Source: DASRPD01 sp035646535 (lineage in GTDB: Bacteria > Actinomycetota > Acidimicrobiia > IMCC26256 > JANYLB01). From it: 42,497 nt of DNA. Positions 16,811 through 24,479 of this stretch are shown here, piece by piece. The position numbers and the translations under genes were made by a program. The notes under the pieces were generated by a model, which made no database searches, was not told where the DNA came from, and saw only the letters and a list, made by a program, of their open reading frames with translations. Position 1 is the stretch's first letter. Every line of letters begins with the position of its first letter. The stretch lies in assembly GCA_035646535.1 (NCBI GenBank), contig DASRPD010000063.1, forward strand, positions 1 through 42,497, written 5' to 3'.

Positions 16811-19293
16811 AAGCGGTCATCCTCGCCGGTGGTGAGGGCACTCGCCTGCGTCCCCTCACGAGCAACCAGCCGAAGCCGATGCTTCCCATGGTCAACCGGC
16901 CCATGCTCGAACACATCGTCCACCTTCTCGCCGAACACGGTTTCGACGACATCGTGGTGACCGTGGCATTCCTCGCCAACCAGATCCGCAACTATTTCGG
17001 CGACGGGTCCGACTTCGGCGTGCGCATGCGCTACGCGAGCGAGGACAGCCCCCTCGGTACCGCCGGGTCGGTCCGCAACGCGGCCGAAGAGCTGGACGAC
17101 ACCTTCCTCGTGATCTCGGGTGACGTCCTCACCGATATCGACCTCACCCGATTCGTGCAGGCCCACCGGGATGCGGGCGCGTTCGGCTCGATCGCTCTGA
17201 AACGGGTCGAGGACCCAGTCGAGTTCGGGATCGTCATCACCCGGGCCGACGGCTCGATCGAGCGGTTCCTCGAGAAGCCGACGTGGGGCCAGGTCTTCTC
17301 CGACACCATCAACACCGGCATCTACGTGCTGGAGCCCGAGGTCTTCGACTTCATCCCCGAGGGCGAGGTGGTCGACTTCTCGGGTGACGTCTTCCCGGTC
17401 GTGCTCGAGCGGGGCAAACCCCTGTTCGGTCACGTCGTCGAGGGGTACTGGGAAGACGTCGGTACGCTCGAAGCGTACGGACGAGCCCACGCCGACATCC
17501 TCGACGGGCGCGTTCGGGTCTCCATCAACGGCTTCGAGCTCTCCGACGGAGTGTGGCTCGGCGAGGGTGCCGACCTGGATCCCGCTGCGTCGGTGTCCGG
17601 GCCCGTCGTCATCGGCGACAACTGCCGGATCGAGGCGGGCGCACAGCTCCGGCCGTACACGGTCCTGGGCAGCGACGTCGTGGTGAAGACGGACGCGTAC
17701 ATCGAGCGCAGCGTTGTACACGACCACGGCTATGTCGGCCCCAACGCTGATCTACGCGGCACGGTGGTCGGCCGCTCGGGCGACATCCGCGCCCACGCCC
17801 GGATCCGAGAAGGTGCCGTGCTCGGCGACGAGTGCTTCGTCGGCGACTACGCGCTCATCAATTCCGACGTGAAGGTGTACCCGTTCAAGACCGTCGAGCC
17901 CGGCGCGGTGATCAACGACTCGATCGTCTGGGAGAGCCGGGGCGCCCGGACCCGCTTCGGTCGGCGCGGGGTGAGCGGTCTCGCCAACGTCGATATCACC
18001 GCGGAACGGGCGGCGCGACTGGCAATGGCCTACGGCTCGGCGCTGAAGAAGGGATCGACCGTTGTCGCCAGTCGCGATACGAGCCGGGTGGCGCGAGCGC
18101 TGAAACACTCGATCAGCGGAGGGCTCAACCTGGCCGGAGTCACCGTGGATGACGTCGAGCTCGCCACGGTCCCCCTGACGCGTTTCGAGGTGAAGAACTC
18201 GCTCGCCCAAGGTGGCTTCAGCGTCCGACTGATGCCGGGCGACCCGGCCAGCGTGACCATCCGGTTCTTCGACTCGAGCGGGCGCGACATCGACGAGGGC
18301 ACCCAGCGCAAGATCGAGCGGCTGCTGTCCCGTGAAGACTTCCGGCGAGCGTTCGCCGGCGATATCGGTGACATCGTCTATCCGCCCCGCGCGCTGGAGT
18401 TCTACACCGCGGCGCTCGAAGGGTCGGTCGACGCAGAGCGTGTGCGAGACAGGGGGTTCAAGGTCGTCCTCGACTACTCGAACGGTGCGGCGTCGCTCGT
18501 CATGCCGAGCGTGTTGTCCAAGCTGGGCGCCGACGTGCTCGCGGTGAACCCCTTCGCGAGCACCGCGTCGGCGGCGGTCGCCGCGGAGGACGTCCGGGCT
18601 CGCGCCGGCACGGTCGGCGATCTCGTGCGCTCGTCCGGGAGCCACCTCGGGATGGTGCTCGACGCAGACGGAGAGAACGCCATCCTGATCGATGACACCG
18701 GTCGTGCGCTCAGCTCCGACGAGGGCGTGCTCGCACTCGTGGCCCTCGTTGCCGAGGCACAACCCGGTGCGCAGATCGCGCTGCCGGTGTCGACGAGTCA
18801 CATTGCGTTGGACCTCGCCCGGCGTTTCGGCGCGGACATCGTGTGGACGAAGCGGTCGGACGCGCAGCTCATGGAGGTGGCTTCCCGCGTGGACTTCGCC
18901 GCGTCGGTCGACGGTGGGTTCATCTGGCCGAGGTTCCTTTCGGCCTACGACGGAGCCGCGACCCTCGTGAACCTCCTGGATCTCCTCGCGGCCACGGGCC
19001 ACCGCCTCTCGGCTGTGCGCGCCGCGTTGCCCGAGGTCCACCTCGCCCGAGAGGAAGTTCCCACGCCATGGGAGCACAAGGGCGCAGTCATGCGCGAGAT
19101 GCTCGAACATGCAGAAGGTCGCGAGGTCGATCTGGTCGACGGCGTGAAGGTGATCCAGCCCGACGGGTGGGCACTCGTGCTTCCTGACCCGGAGGACCCG
19201 GTCACCCACGTGTTCGCCGAGGCGGGCAGCGACGAAGATGCGCGCCGGCGGGCCCGGGAGTACGCGGTTCGCATCCAGCACATGTTGGGCTGA
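16807..19293 (+). CDS. Sugar-1-phosphate nucleotidyltransferase / phosphomannomutase-like fusion
   Basis: 828 residues in three parts. Residues 1-235 are a nucleotidyltransferase (LAGGEGTRLRP near 6, K23, GYWEDVGT), as in GDP-mannose pyrophosphorylases. About 255-375 is a left-handed beta-helix with hexapeptide repeats (VVIGDNCRIEAGAQ). About 380-828 has a phosphomannomutase-like fold. The mutase half lacks key elements: the phosphoserine loop expected as TASHNP reads RLMPGDPAS (474-482), and the metal loop expected as DGDGDR reads DADGENA from D619. The mutase half is therefore probably regulatory or structural, and the protein mainly makes an NDP-sugar such as GDP-mannose. The GTG start overlaps the upstream stop. 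Mannose lipids or glycans are the likely sink. Confidence 0.85.
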   Translation: MKAVILAGGEGTRLRPLTSNQPKPMLPMVNRPMLEHIVHLLAEHGFDDIVVTVAFLANQIRNYFGDGSDFGVRMRYASEDSPLGTAGSVRNAAEELDDTFLVISGDVLTDIDLTRFVQAHRDAGAFGSIALKRVEDPVEFGIVITRADGSIERFLEKPTWGQVFSDTINTGIYVLEPEVFDFIPEGEVVDFSGDVFPVVLERGKPLFGHVVEGYWEDVGTLEAYGRAHADILDGRVRVSINGFELSDGVWLGEGADLDPAASVSGPVVIGDNCRIEAGAQLRPYTVLGSDVVVKTDAYIERSVVHDHGYVGPNADLRGTVVGRSGDIRAHARIREGAVLGDECFVGDYALINSDVKVYPFKTVEPGAVINDSIVWESRGARTRFGRRGVSGLANVDITAERAARLAMAYGSALKKGSTVVASRDTSRVARALKHSISGGLNLAGVTVDDVELATVPLTRFEVKNSLAQGGFSVRLMPGDPASVTIRFFDSSGRDIDEGTQRKIERLLSREDFRRAFAGDIGDIVYPPRALEFYTAALEGSVDAERVRDRGFKVVLDYSNGAASLVMPSVLSKLGADVLAVNPFASTASAAVAAEDVRARAGTVGDLVRSSGSHLGMVLDADGENAILIDDTGRALSSDEGVLALVALVAEAQPGAQIALPVSTSHIALDLARRFGADIVWTKRSDAQLMEVASRVDFAASVDGGFIWPRFLSAYDGAATLVNLLDLLAATGHRLSAVRAALPEVHLAREEVPTPWEHKGAVMREMLEHAEGREVDLVDGVKVIQPDGWALVLPDPEDPVTHVFAEAGSDEDARRRAREYAVRIQHMLG

Positions 19294-19308
19294 ACGCGAA
19301 CCGGTCGT

Positions 19309-19314
19309 TAGGCT
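19309..19314 (+). promoter_or_regulatory. -10 hexamer TAGGCT before gcvH
   Basis: TAGGCT lies 8 nt before ATG 19323, within the 29-bp gap after the preceding gene. No Shine-Dalgarno is present; a leaderless or near-leaderless transcript is expected. Confidence 0.5.
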
Positions 19315-19322
19315 GCGCGCTC

Positions 19323-19706
19323 ATGGATTTCCCCGAGGATCTGCGATACAGCGCCGAGCACGAATGGGTTCGGGTCGACGGCTCGCGCGCGACGATCGGC
19401 ATCACTGACTACGCCCAGGACGCCCTGGGAGACGTCGTGTTCGTCGAGCTGCCCGACGTCGGCGCCGCGCTCGAACCGGCGACCGCCTGTGCCGAGGTCG
19501 AATCGACAAAATCGGTGTCGGACATCTACGCCCCGGTCGCCGGCACTGTCGTGGAGGTCAACGGGGAGCTCGAGACCGCACCGGAACGTCTCAACGAGGA
19601 CCCCTACGGCGGTGGTTGGCTCTTCTCCATCGAGATGACCGATCCCGCCGAGCTGGGCGCCCTCATGGACGCAGCGGCCTACCGAGCGATGGTGGACGAA
19701 GGCTGA
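19323..19706 (+). CDS. gcvH: Glycine cleavage system H protein
   Basis: 127 residues of the lipoyl carrier that shuttles the aminomethyl group between P, T and L proteins. The lipoyl lysine is K63 in EVESTKSVSDIYAPVAG; the N-terminus (YSAEHEWVRVDG) and the NEDPYGGGWLFSIE segment are canonical. Length is normal. It opens the gcvH-garA-ftsR cluster also found in mycobacteria and has its own hexamer, so it can be expressed apart from the riboswitch-controlled gcvP farther downstream. Confidence 0.96.
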   Translation: MDFPEDLRYSAEHEWVRVDGSRATIGITDYAQDALGDVVFVELPDVGAALEPATACAEVESTKSVSDIYAPVAGTVVEVNGELETAPERLNEDPYGGGWLFSIEMTDPAELGALMDAAAYRAMVDEG

Positions 19707-19740
19707 ACCTCTGGTCGATGTCGAGCGGCGGGCCCGGAGC

Positions 19741-19746
19741 TATCCT
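19741..19746 (+). promoter_or_regulatory. -10 hexamer TATCCT, leaderless start
   Basis: TATCCT lies 6 nt before ATG 19753 with no Shine-Dalgarno; it supports a leaderless message for the FHA gene. Confidence 0.55.
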
Positions 19747-19752
19747 CTGTGG

Positions 19753-20205
19753 ATGATCTGCCGCCAGTGCGGCCACTCGAACGAATCGTCGGCTCGTTTC
19801 TGCTCCTCCTGTGGCACGGTCCTGGACGGAGAAGATGCGACCGCCAACATCACCGCGGTGTCGGAGAACCCGTCGGGCGAGCTCGCGGCCGTGGTCGAGG
19901 AGCTGCCCCAGGGCACCGCGGTCTTCGTCGTCCGCCGGGGGCCCAATGCGGGCAGCATCTTCGGCCTGGATCGAGATGAGATCGCCGCCGGGCGCCACCC
20001 CGATTCCGAGATCTTCCTCGACGACATCACCGTGTCGCGCCGCCACGCGGTGGTCACCCGTTCGGACTCCGACTACATCCTTCGCGACGCCGGGTCCCTC
20101 AATGGCACCTACGTCAATGCTGAGCGGGTCGACGAGGTCACGCTCAACAGCGGCGACGAGATCCGGATCGGCCGGTTCGTGCTCACCTTCCTCGCCGCCG
20201 GCTGA
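19753..20205 (+). CDS. garA: GarA-like FHA protein with zinc ribbon
   Basis: 150 residues. The C-terminal 100 are an FHA domain very like mycobacterial GarA: RGPNAGSIF, GRHPDSEIFLDD (80-91), SRRHAV (95-100), SLNGTYVN (115-122). FHA domains bind phosphothreonine; GarA/OdhI proteins control 2-oxoglutarate dehydrogenase and glutamate metabolism under Ser/Thr kinases. The N-terminus differs: instead of the ETTS phospho-motif it has a zinc ribbon with C3, C6, C17 and C20 (CRQCG, CSSCG), followed by a short Thr-containing linker (ATANITAV). The ATG start follows a TATCCT hexamer. The stop overlaps the ftsR start (TGATG). The symbol rests on similarity and synteny, and regulation by phosphorylation is uncertain. 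Confidence 0.85.
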   Translation: MICRQCGHSNESSARFCSSCGTVLDGEDATANITAVSENPSGELAAVVEELPQGTAVFVVRRGPNAGSIFGLDRDEIAAGRHPDSEIFLDDITVSRRHAVVTRSDSDYILRDAGSLNGTYVNAERVDEVTLNSGDEIRIGRFVLTFLAAG

Positions 20206-21029
20206 TGACGGATGGCGGCGCAGCCCACTTCTCGATTGGCGACGTGCTCGGCTTGCTGCGCGACGAGTTCCCCGACATCACGATCTCGAAGATTCGTTTT
20301 CTCGAGAGTCAGGGTCTCGTCGACCCCGAGCGAACCCCCTCCGGATACCGGAAGTTCTACGAGGCCGACGTCGATCGCCTCCGGTGGATCCTCCGCGAGC
20401 AGAAGGAGAACTTCCTCCCCTTGAAGGTCATCAAGACACGGCTCGAACAGCTCGAGCTCGGCGGAGGTCTGCTCGACGCGACCCAGGACGCGCCAAACGG
20501 TCCGGCCGACCCTGCCGCCTCCCAGCCCGTACCGGGAAAGCCCGCCAAGCGCGCGACCAAGCGCCGCCGTGCCGCCAAGCGCGGCGCTCCGGCCGGACCT
20601 CCTCCGGATGACGGTCGCGCCGACGACCTCGTTGGTAGCCCGACCGGGGCCAGCCTCACCCGTGACGAGCTCGCCCTCGCCGCGGGGCTCACCGACGCCG
20701 AACTGGCCGAGCTCGAGTCCTACGGGCTCGTATGGCCGACGACCGCCGCCGACGGCCCGGGCTTGTTCGACGAAGATGCGCTCGCCGTGGCCCGCCTCGC
20801 CTCGGGCTTCGCCAAGCACGGCATCCAGGCGCGCCACCTGCGCATGTATCGCGCCTTCGCCGAGCGCGAGGCCGTGCTCTACCAGCAGACGCTGTTGGCC
20901 CTGTTGCGGCAACGAAACCCCGAGGCTCGGGCGCGAGCTCAGGAACAGCTTGCCGAGCTCGCGAAGCTCGGGCGGGGGCTTCGCACCGCGTATCTCCGCC
21001 AGGCCGCGCGCGAGCTGCTCGGGGAGTGA
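20205..21029 (+). CDS. ftsR: MerR-family regulator FtsR
   Basis: 274 residues. Residues 9-75 are a MerR winged-helix domain (FSIGDVLGLLRDEF, ISKIRFLESQGLVDP, TPSGYRKFYEADVDRLR, NFLPLKVIKTRLEQL), matching the actinobacterial FtsR/Rv1828 type, which in corynebacteria activates ftsZ. A basic, Ala/Pro-rich linker (about 105-130) leads to a C-terminal helical domain (145-274). There is no metal-binding Cys. It follows garA with a one-base overlap and overlaps hpt by 4 bp (GTGA), so garA-ftsR-hpt should be co-transcribed. The position after garA is as in mycobacteria. Confidence 0.88.
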   Translation: MTDGGAAHFSIGDVLGLLRDEFPDITISKIRFLESQGLVDPERTPSGYRKFYEADVDRLRWILREQKENFLPLKVIKTRLEQLELGGGLLDATQDAPNGPADPAASQPVPGKPAKRATKRRRAAKRGAPAGPPPDDGRADDLVGSPTGASLTRDELALAAGLTDAELAELESYGLVWPTTAADGPGLFDEDALAVARLASGFAKHGIQARHLRMYRAFAEREAVLYQQTLLALLRQRNPEARARAQEQLAELAKLGRGLRTAYLRQAARELLGE

Positions 21030-21640
21030 GCCGCTCGCGCCGATCGACACCACGCGCGCCGGATGCGAGCGAGGGTGTCGCTCGGCTCCTGGTGGGGCGG
21101 GCGGCAATCGCCGAGCACGTCGCGAGGCTCGGCCGTGAGATCGCCGCGGATCACCCGGACGGCGTGGTACTCGTCGGGGTGTTGAAGGGCGCGCTGTTGT
21201 TCCTGGCGGACGTGGCTCGGCAGGTCCACGAGGTGCCGGTGACGCTCGAGTTCATCGCCCTCTCCCGGTACGCACCCGACTCCGGCCGAGTACGGATCAC
21301 CCACGATCTGGCGAACGACGTGACCGGTGCCGACCTCGTCGTCGTCGAGGACATCGTGGATACCGGGCTCACTCTCGGCTACCTGGTGCGCCAGCTCGAG
21401 GAGCGTGGCGCACGTCGGGTTCGGGTCTGTGCACTGCTCGACCGGCCGGTGCGGCGCATCGTGCCGCTCGAGGTCCACTATCGGGGCATCGAGATCCCCG
21501 ACGTGTACGCGCTCGGCTACGGACTCCACCACCTCGACCTGTACCGGAACGTCCCGGAGGTGTACGAGGCGTCACGGGCCTCGGTCGAGGCCGATCCGGA
21601 CAGGTTCGTCGACCAGCTCTACCGCCAAGAACCTTGCTGA
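21026..21640 (+). CDS. hpt: Hypoxanthine phosphoribosyltransferase
   Basis: 204 residues. It converts hypoxanthine or guanine plus PRPP to IMP or GMP in purine salvage. The PRPP-binding motif VVVEDIVDTGLTL (105-117) and VLVGVLKGALLFLADVAR (47-64) are typical, as is VYALGYGLHHLDLYRNVPEVY near the C-terminus. An N-terminal basic stretch (SRSRRSTPRAP) and a short C-terminal tail are extra. GTG overlaps the ftsR stop. In mycobacteria no hpt occupies this position in the gcv cluster, so this is a local insertion. Confidence 0.88.
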   Translation: MSRSRRSTPRAPDASEGVARLLVGRAAIAEHVARLGREIAADHPDGVVLVGVLKGALLFLADVARQVHEVPVTLEFIALSRYAPDSGRVRITHDLANDVTGADLVVVEDIVDTGLTLGYLVRQLEERGARRVRVCALLDRPVRRIVPLEVHYRGIEIPDVYALGYGLHHLDLYRNVPEVYEASRASVEADPDRFVDQLYRQEPC

Positions 21641-21669
21641 ACCCGACCATCCGCGCCGACCGCTGGTGG

Positions 21670-21719
21670 TACGCTGGCTGCGTCTGTCCGGAGCTACGCT
21701 GGCTGCGTCTGTCCGGAGC
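21670..21719 (+). repeat. Exact 25-bp tandem repeat carrying -10-like hexamer
   Basis: Two perfect copies (21670-21694 and 21695-21719) of a 25-bp unit beginning TACGCTGGCTGCGTCTGTCC; a third start, TACGGCC, follows at 21720. Each unit begins with TACGCT, a good -10 hexamer. The array lies 22 bp before the DUF151 start, so two promoters may be stacked 25 bp apart. Confidence 0.8.
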
Positions 21720-21740
21720 TACGGCCGGGAGGTGCGAGTG

Positions 21741-22223
21741 ATGATCTCAGTGTCGCTCGTGGGTGTCCGGCTCGAGGTGCCCACGAACCAACCGATTGTG
21801 CTCTTGCGCGAGGACGACGGCGAGCGCTATCTCCCGATCTTCATCGGGCCTCCGGAGGCGACCGCGATCGTGTACGCGCTCCAGGGAATGGAGACCCCCC
21901 GCCCGATGACCCATGACCTGTTCCGGACGGTGCTCGAAGGGCTGACCGCCCGCCTGCAGCAGGTCGCGATCACCGAGCTGCACGACGGCACGTTCTTCGC
22001 CGAGATCGAGCTGATCCACGGTGAGGGCACGTCCACGATCTCCTCGCGTCCTTCCGACGCCATCGCGCTGGCGGTCCGCTATCCGGAAACGGTGCCGATC
22101 CTCGTCGATGAGGCCGTGATGGACGAAGCCGGCGTGCTGTTCGACGGTGACGACGAGGACGATCAGGTGGAGATGTTCCGCGAGTTTCTGGAACAGGTTC
22201 GCCCGGAGGACTTCGCGCAGTAG
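21741..22223 (+). CDS. DUF151 bifunctional nuclease-like protein
   Basis: 160 residues of the DUF151 family (bifunctional nuclease type; Rv1829 homologue by position). Conserved features are VRLEVPTNQPIVLLREDDGERYLPIFIGPPEATAI, RPMTHDLF, FFAEIELIH and SSRPSDAIALAVR. Family members have been reported to have RNase or DNase activity, but the role in bacteria is unclear. ATG is preceded by GGGAGGT; a GTG directly before ATG is a second option. The acidic C-terminus ends VEMFREFLEQVRPEDFAQ. Its stop overlaps the K+ channel GTG by one base. Placement after ftsR follows the mycobacterial order apart from the inserted hpt. Confidence 0.88.
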   Translation: MISVSLVGVRLEVPTNQPIVLLREDDGERYLPIFIGPPEATAIVYALQGMETPRPMTHDLFRTVLEGLTARLQQVAITELHDGTFFAEIELIHGEGTSTISSRPSDAIALAVRYPETVPILVDEAVMDEAGVLFDGDDEDDQVEMFREFLEQVRPEDFAQ

Positions 22224-23236
22224 TGAACGGACGGCGGCGCTTCCGTGCCGGCCTCACCCTGCTGGCCGCAGTCGGGATCGCCGGCACGCTGTGGTTTTGG
22301 CTCCTCGAGGACTACAGCCTCATCGAGGCCGCGTTCCAGACGACGACCACGATCACGACGGTCGGCTTCGGCGAGATCCACGAGTTCGACACGAGCGCGC
22401 GTGTCTTCTCGATTCTTCTCATGATCGTCGGTGTCGCTGCCGCGCTGTTCACATTCGGAGGGGCCCTCGAAGAGCTCGTCGAGGGATCCATCCATCGATT
22501 CGGGAGACGCCGCATGGAACGACGTATCGCCAAGCTCTCGGGCCATTTTGTGCTCTGCGGCTACGGCCGGGTGGGCAGGTCGATCGCCCGGGCCGTAGCC
22601 GCCGAGGGCGACGTCGTCGTGGTCGTCGAACAAGACCCGGCGCGCATCGAAGCGGCCGCTGAGGCCGGCTTCCACTGCGTCTGTGGCGACGCGACCGAAG
22701 ATGACGTCCTCAACGAGGCGGGAATCGAGCGAGCTTCGGTCGTCGTCATCAGCGTCCAATCCGACGGCGACGCGATCTCGTGCACGCTCTCGGCACGGTC
22801 GCTCGCACCGCAGGTACGAATCATCGCCCGCGCCAACTCGGCCGGCTCGGAGGCGAAGCTGACTCGCGCCGGTGTCGACCACGTCGTCAATCCGCTCCGC
22901 CTCGGCGCCGAACACCTCGTCGGCTTCGCCCTGCGCCCGACCGTGGCCGGGTTCATGGAGGTCGTCTCCCCGCGCGGCGCGGTCGAGGTTCGCCTGGAAG
23001 AGGTCGCGCTCCACGAGCACTGCGGGCTCGTGGGCCGGACACTCGCCGACGCCGGCATCCGGGAGCACACGGGCGCGCTCGTCCTGGGGCTTCGGGTCGC
23101 GTCGGGGGAGTTCGTGAGCAATCCCGAGCCCGACTGGACCTTGGCGTCCGACTCCACCCTGATCGCGATCGGCTCCGACGACCAACTTGCCGCGCTCGGC
23201 GCGCTTGCATGCCCACCGGCCCGCACCGCCCCCTGA
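22223..23236 (+). CDS. Two-helix potassium channel with RCK domains
   Basis: 337 residues. Two membrane helices (about 8-28 and 60-83) flank a pore loop with the selectivity filter TTVGFG (45-50). The cytosolic part is an RCK/TrkA-N Rossmann domain (GYGRVG at 113-118, then VVVVEQDPARIEAA, CVCGDATEDDVLNEAGI) and an RCK-C domain (about 245-325). This is a ligand-gated K+ channel of the MthK type. It starts with GTG in the stop of the DUF151 gene. In related actinobacteria this cluster usually lacks a channel, so it seems to be a lineage-specific addition. The ligand cannot be told from sequence. Confidence 0.9.
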   Translation: MNGRRRFRAGLTLLAAVGIAGTLWFWLLEDYSLIEAAFQTTTTITTVGFGEIHEFDTSARVFSILLMIVGVAAALFTFGGALEELVEGSIHRFGRRRMERRIAKLSGHFVLCGYGRVGRSIARAVAAEGDVVVVVEQDPARIEAAAEAGFHCVCGDATEDDVLNEAGIERASVVVISVQSDGDAISCTLSARSLAPQVRIIARANSAGSEAKLTRAGVDHVVNPLRLGAEHLVGFALRPTVAGFMEVVSPRGAVEVRLEEVALHEHCGLVGRTLADAGIREHTGALVLGLRVASGEFVSNPEPDWTLASDSTLIAIGSDDQLAALGALACPPARTAP

Positions 23237-23305
23237 CCAGCGCAGGAACCCTCACCCTCCACGCGACGTCGAGAGTTGGATCCGGGCCTCGACCAGAGCT
23301 TGACG

Positions 23306-23334
23306 TTGACGCGCCGGTAGGGGTCAGGTATACC
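23306..23334 (+). promoter_or_regulatory. Promoter of second MerR gene
   Basis: TTGACG (23306-23311) and TATACC (23329-23334) are spaced by 17 bp, an ideal housekeeping-sigma promoter. An overlapping TACCGT at 23331 is an alternative -10. It predicts a leader of about 70 nt ending in a GGAGG ribosome site before ATG 23411. The TTGAC is itself repeated at 23300. Confidence 0.65.
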
Positions 23335-23410
23335 GTCACATGCTGGTAGTTACGTCCGTGTAGTCCTCGGGCGCCCGACCGGCACCGAGCCGTTCGGAGG
23401 AGCCTTCCCC

Positions 23411-24028
23411 ATGCCCAAGGCGTCAGCGAAGCCATCGTCTCGATCATCGGCCAAACGGCCCGCGGCACAGTCTGGCGCCCGGTCGTCCGAGCCGATGGCC
23501 CAGGGAAGGCTGGCAACGGGCGCTTCCGATGCGAGCGACTGGCAGGAGATCGGCTTCCGTGGCCGCCAGGTCTGCGAGATCGTCGGGATCTCGTACCGTC
23601 AGCTCGACTACTGGGCCCGCACCGACCTCCTCCGGCCGTCGTTGGCCGAGGCCAAGGGCAGCGGCACGAAGCGGAGCTATTCGTACCGGGACCTCGTCGC
23701 GTTGAAGGTGATCAAGAGCCTCCTCGACGCCGGCGTGGCACTGCAGACGGCGCGCAAGGCGATCGACTACCTGCGTGACCACCTCGGCAGTGACCTCGCG
23801 TCCGCGAGCCTGGTGCTCGACGGGTCACGGTCCGTGCTCGCCCGGAGCGGTGACGACATCGTGGACCTCGTCCGCCACGGCCAAGGCGTCTTGAACATCG
23901 TTCCCCTCGGCCCGGTCGTCGCCGAGCTCGACGCGACGATCCACGACCTCGACGGATCGAACGCCGAGGTTCCCGAGAAGTCACGCCCTGCTCGGCGCGG
24001 GCGGGCCAAGGCGGCCGGAGGAGGTTGA
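23411..24028 (+). CDS. MerR-family regulator (Rv1830-like)
   Basis: 205 residues. A basic, Ser/Ala-rich tail (1-40) leads to a MerR winged helix (about 46-115: FRGRQVCEIVGISYRQLDYW, RTDLLRPS, SGTKRSYSYRDLVALKVIK), then a small domain with the typical VPLGPVVAELDATI. By sequence and position it matches mycobacterial Rv1830, an essential MerR paralogue near gcvP. The start follows GGAGG and a clear promoter. Its stop overlaps the TTG start of the next gene. Confidence 0.87.
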   Translation: MPKASAKPSSRSSAKRPAAQSGARSSEPMAQGRLATGASDASDWQEIGFRGRQVCEIVGISYRQLDYWARTDLLRPSLAEAKGSGTKRSYSYRDLVALKVIKSLLDAGVALQTARKAIDYLRDHLGSDLASASLVLDGSRSVLARSGDDIVDLVRHGQGVLNIVPLGPVVAELDATIHDLDGSNAEVPEKSRPARRGRAKAAGGG

Positions 24029-24474
24029 CGATTCCCGCCGACGAGGCTCTTCCGCACGGGGGTGACACGCTCCCACACGAGCTGGTGCGCTTCGCACACA
24101 ACTCCGAGCGGCAGTTCGCGAAGCTGCTCGACTTCTACAGCATCGTCTGGGAGTACGAGCCGAAGACCTTCACGCTCGAGACGGACCGCGAAGGAAACCC
24201 GATGCAGGCGTTCACGCCGGATTTCTACCTCCCGGCCTACGACCTCTACATCGAGATCACGACGCTCAACCAGCGGCTCGTGACCAAGAAGAACCGCAAG
24301 GCCCGTCGTCTCCGCGAGCTCGAGCCGGACGTGCAGATCAAGATCATGTATCAACGTGACTACCTCCACCTGTTGGCGAAGTACGGCCTCGAGGCCCCGT
24401 CGCAGCTCTCCGAACAGCTCGGTCCGCCGCGGCCGCTGCGCCTTGCACCCGATCCTCGCGGCGAGCCTGACTGA
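24025..24474 (+). CDS. PD-(D/E)XK-like protein, unknown function
   Basis: 149 residues. The core reads EFP-like: SERQFAKLLDFYSIVWEYEP (27-46), FTPDFYLPAYDLYIEITTLN (63-82), then VTKKNRKARRLREL and IKIMYQRDYLHLLAKYG. P65-D66 and E77 fit the PD-(D/E)XK nuclease fold, but the catalytic Lys is replaced by T79; K88/K89 might compensate. I recall related segments fused to hypoxanthine phosphoribosyltransferase in other phyla (not checked), and an hpt lies three genes upstream. The TTG start overlaps the preceding stop and has GGAGGAGG directly upstream, rather close. It sits 5 bases before gcvT, so it is probably co-expressed with it. Confidence 0.7.
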   Translation: MTIPADEALPHGGDTLPHELVRFAHNSERQFAKLLDFYSIVWEYEPKTFTLETDREGNPMQAFTPDFYLPAYDLYIEITTLNQRLVTKKNRKARRLRELEPDVQIKIMYQRDYLHLLAKYGLEAPSQLSEQLGPPRPLRLAPDPRGEPD

Positions 24475-24479
24475 ACCCG

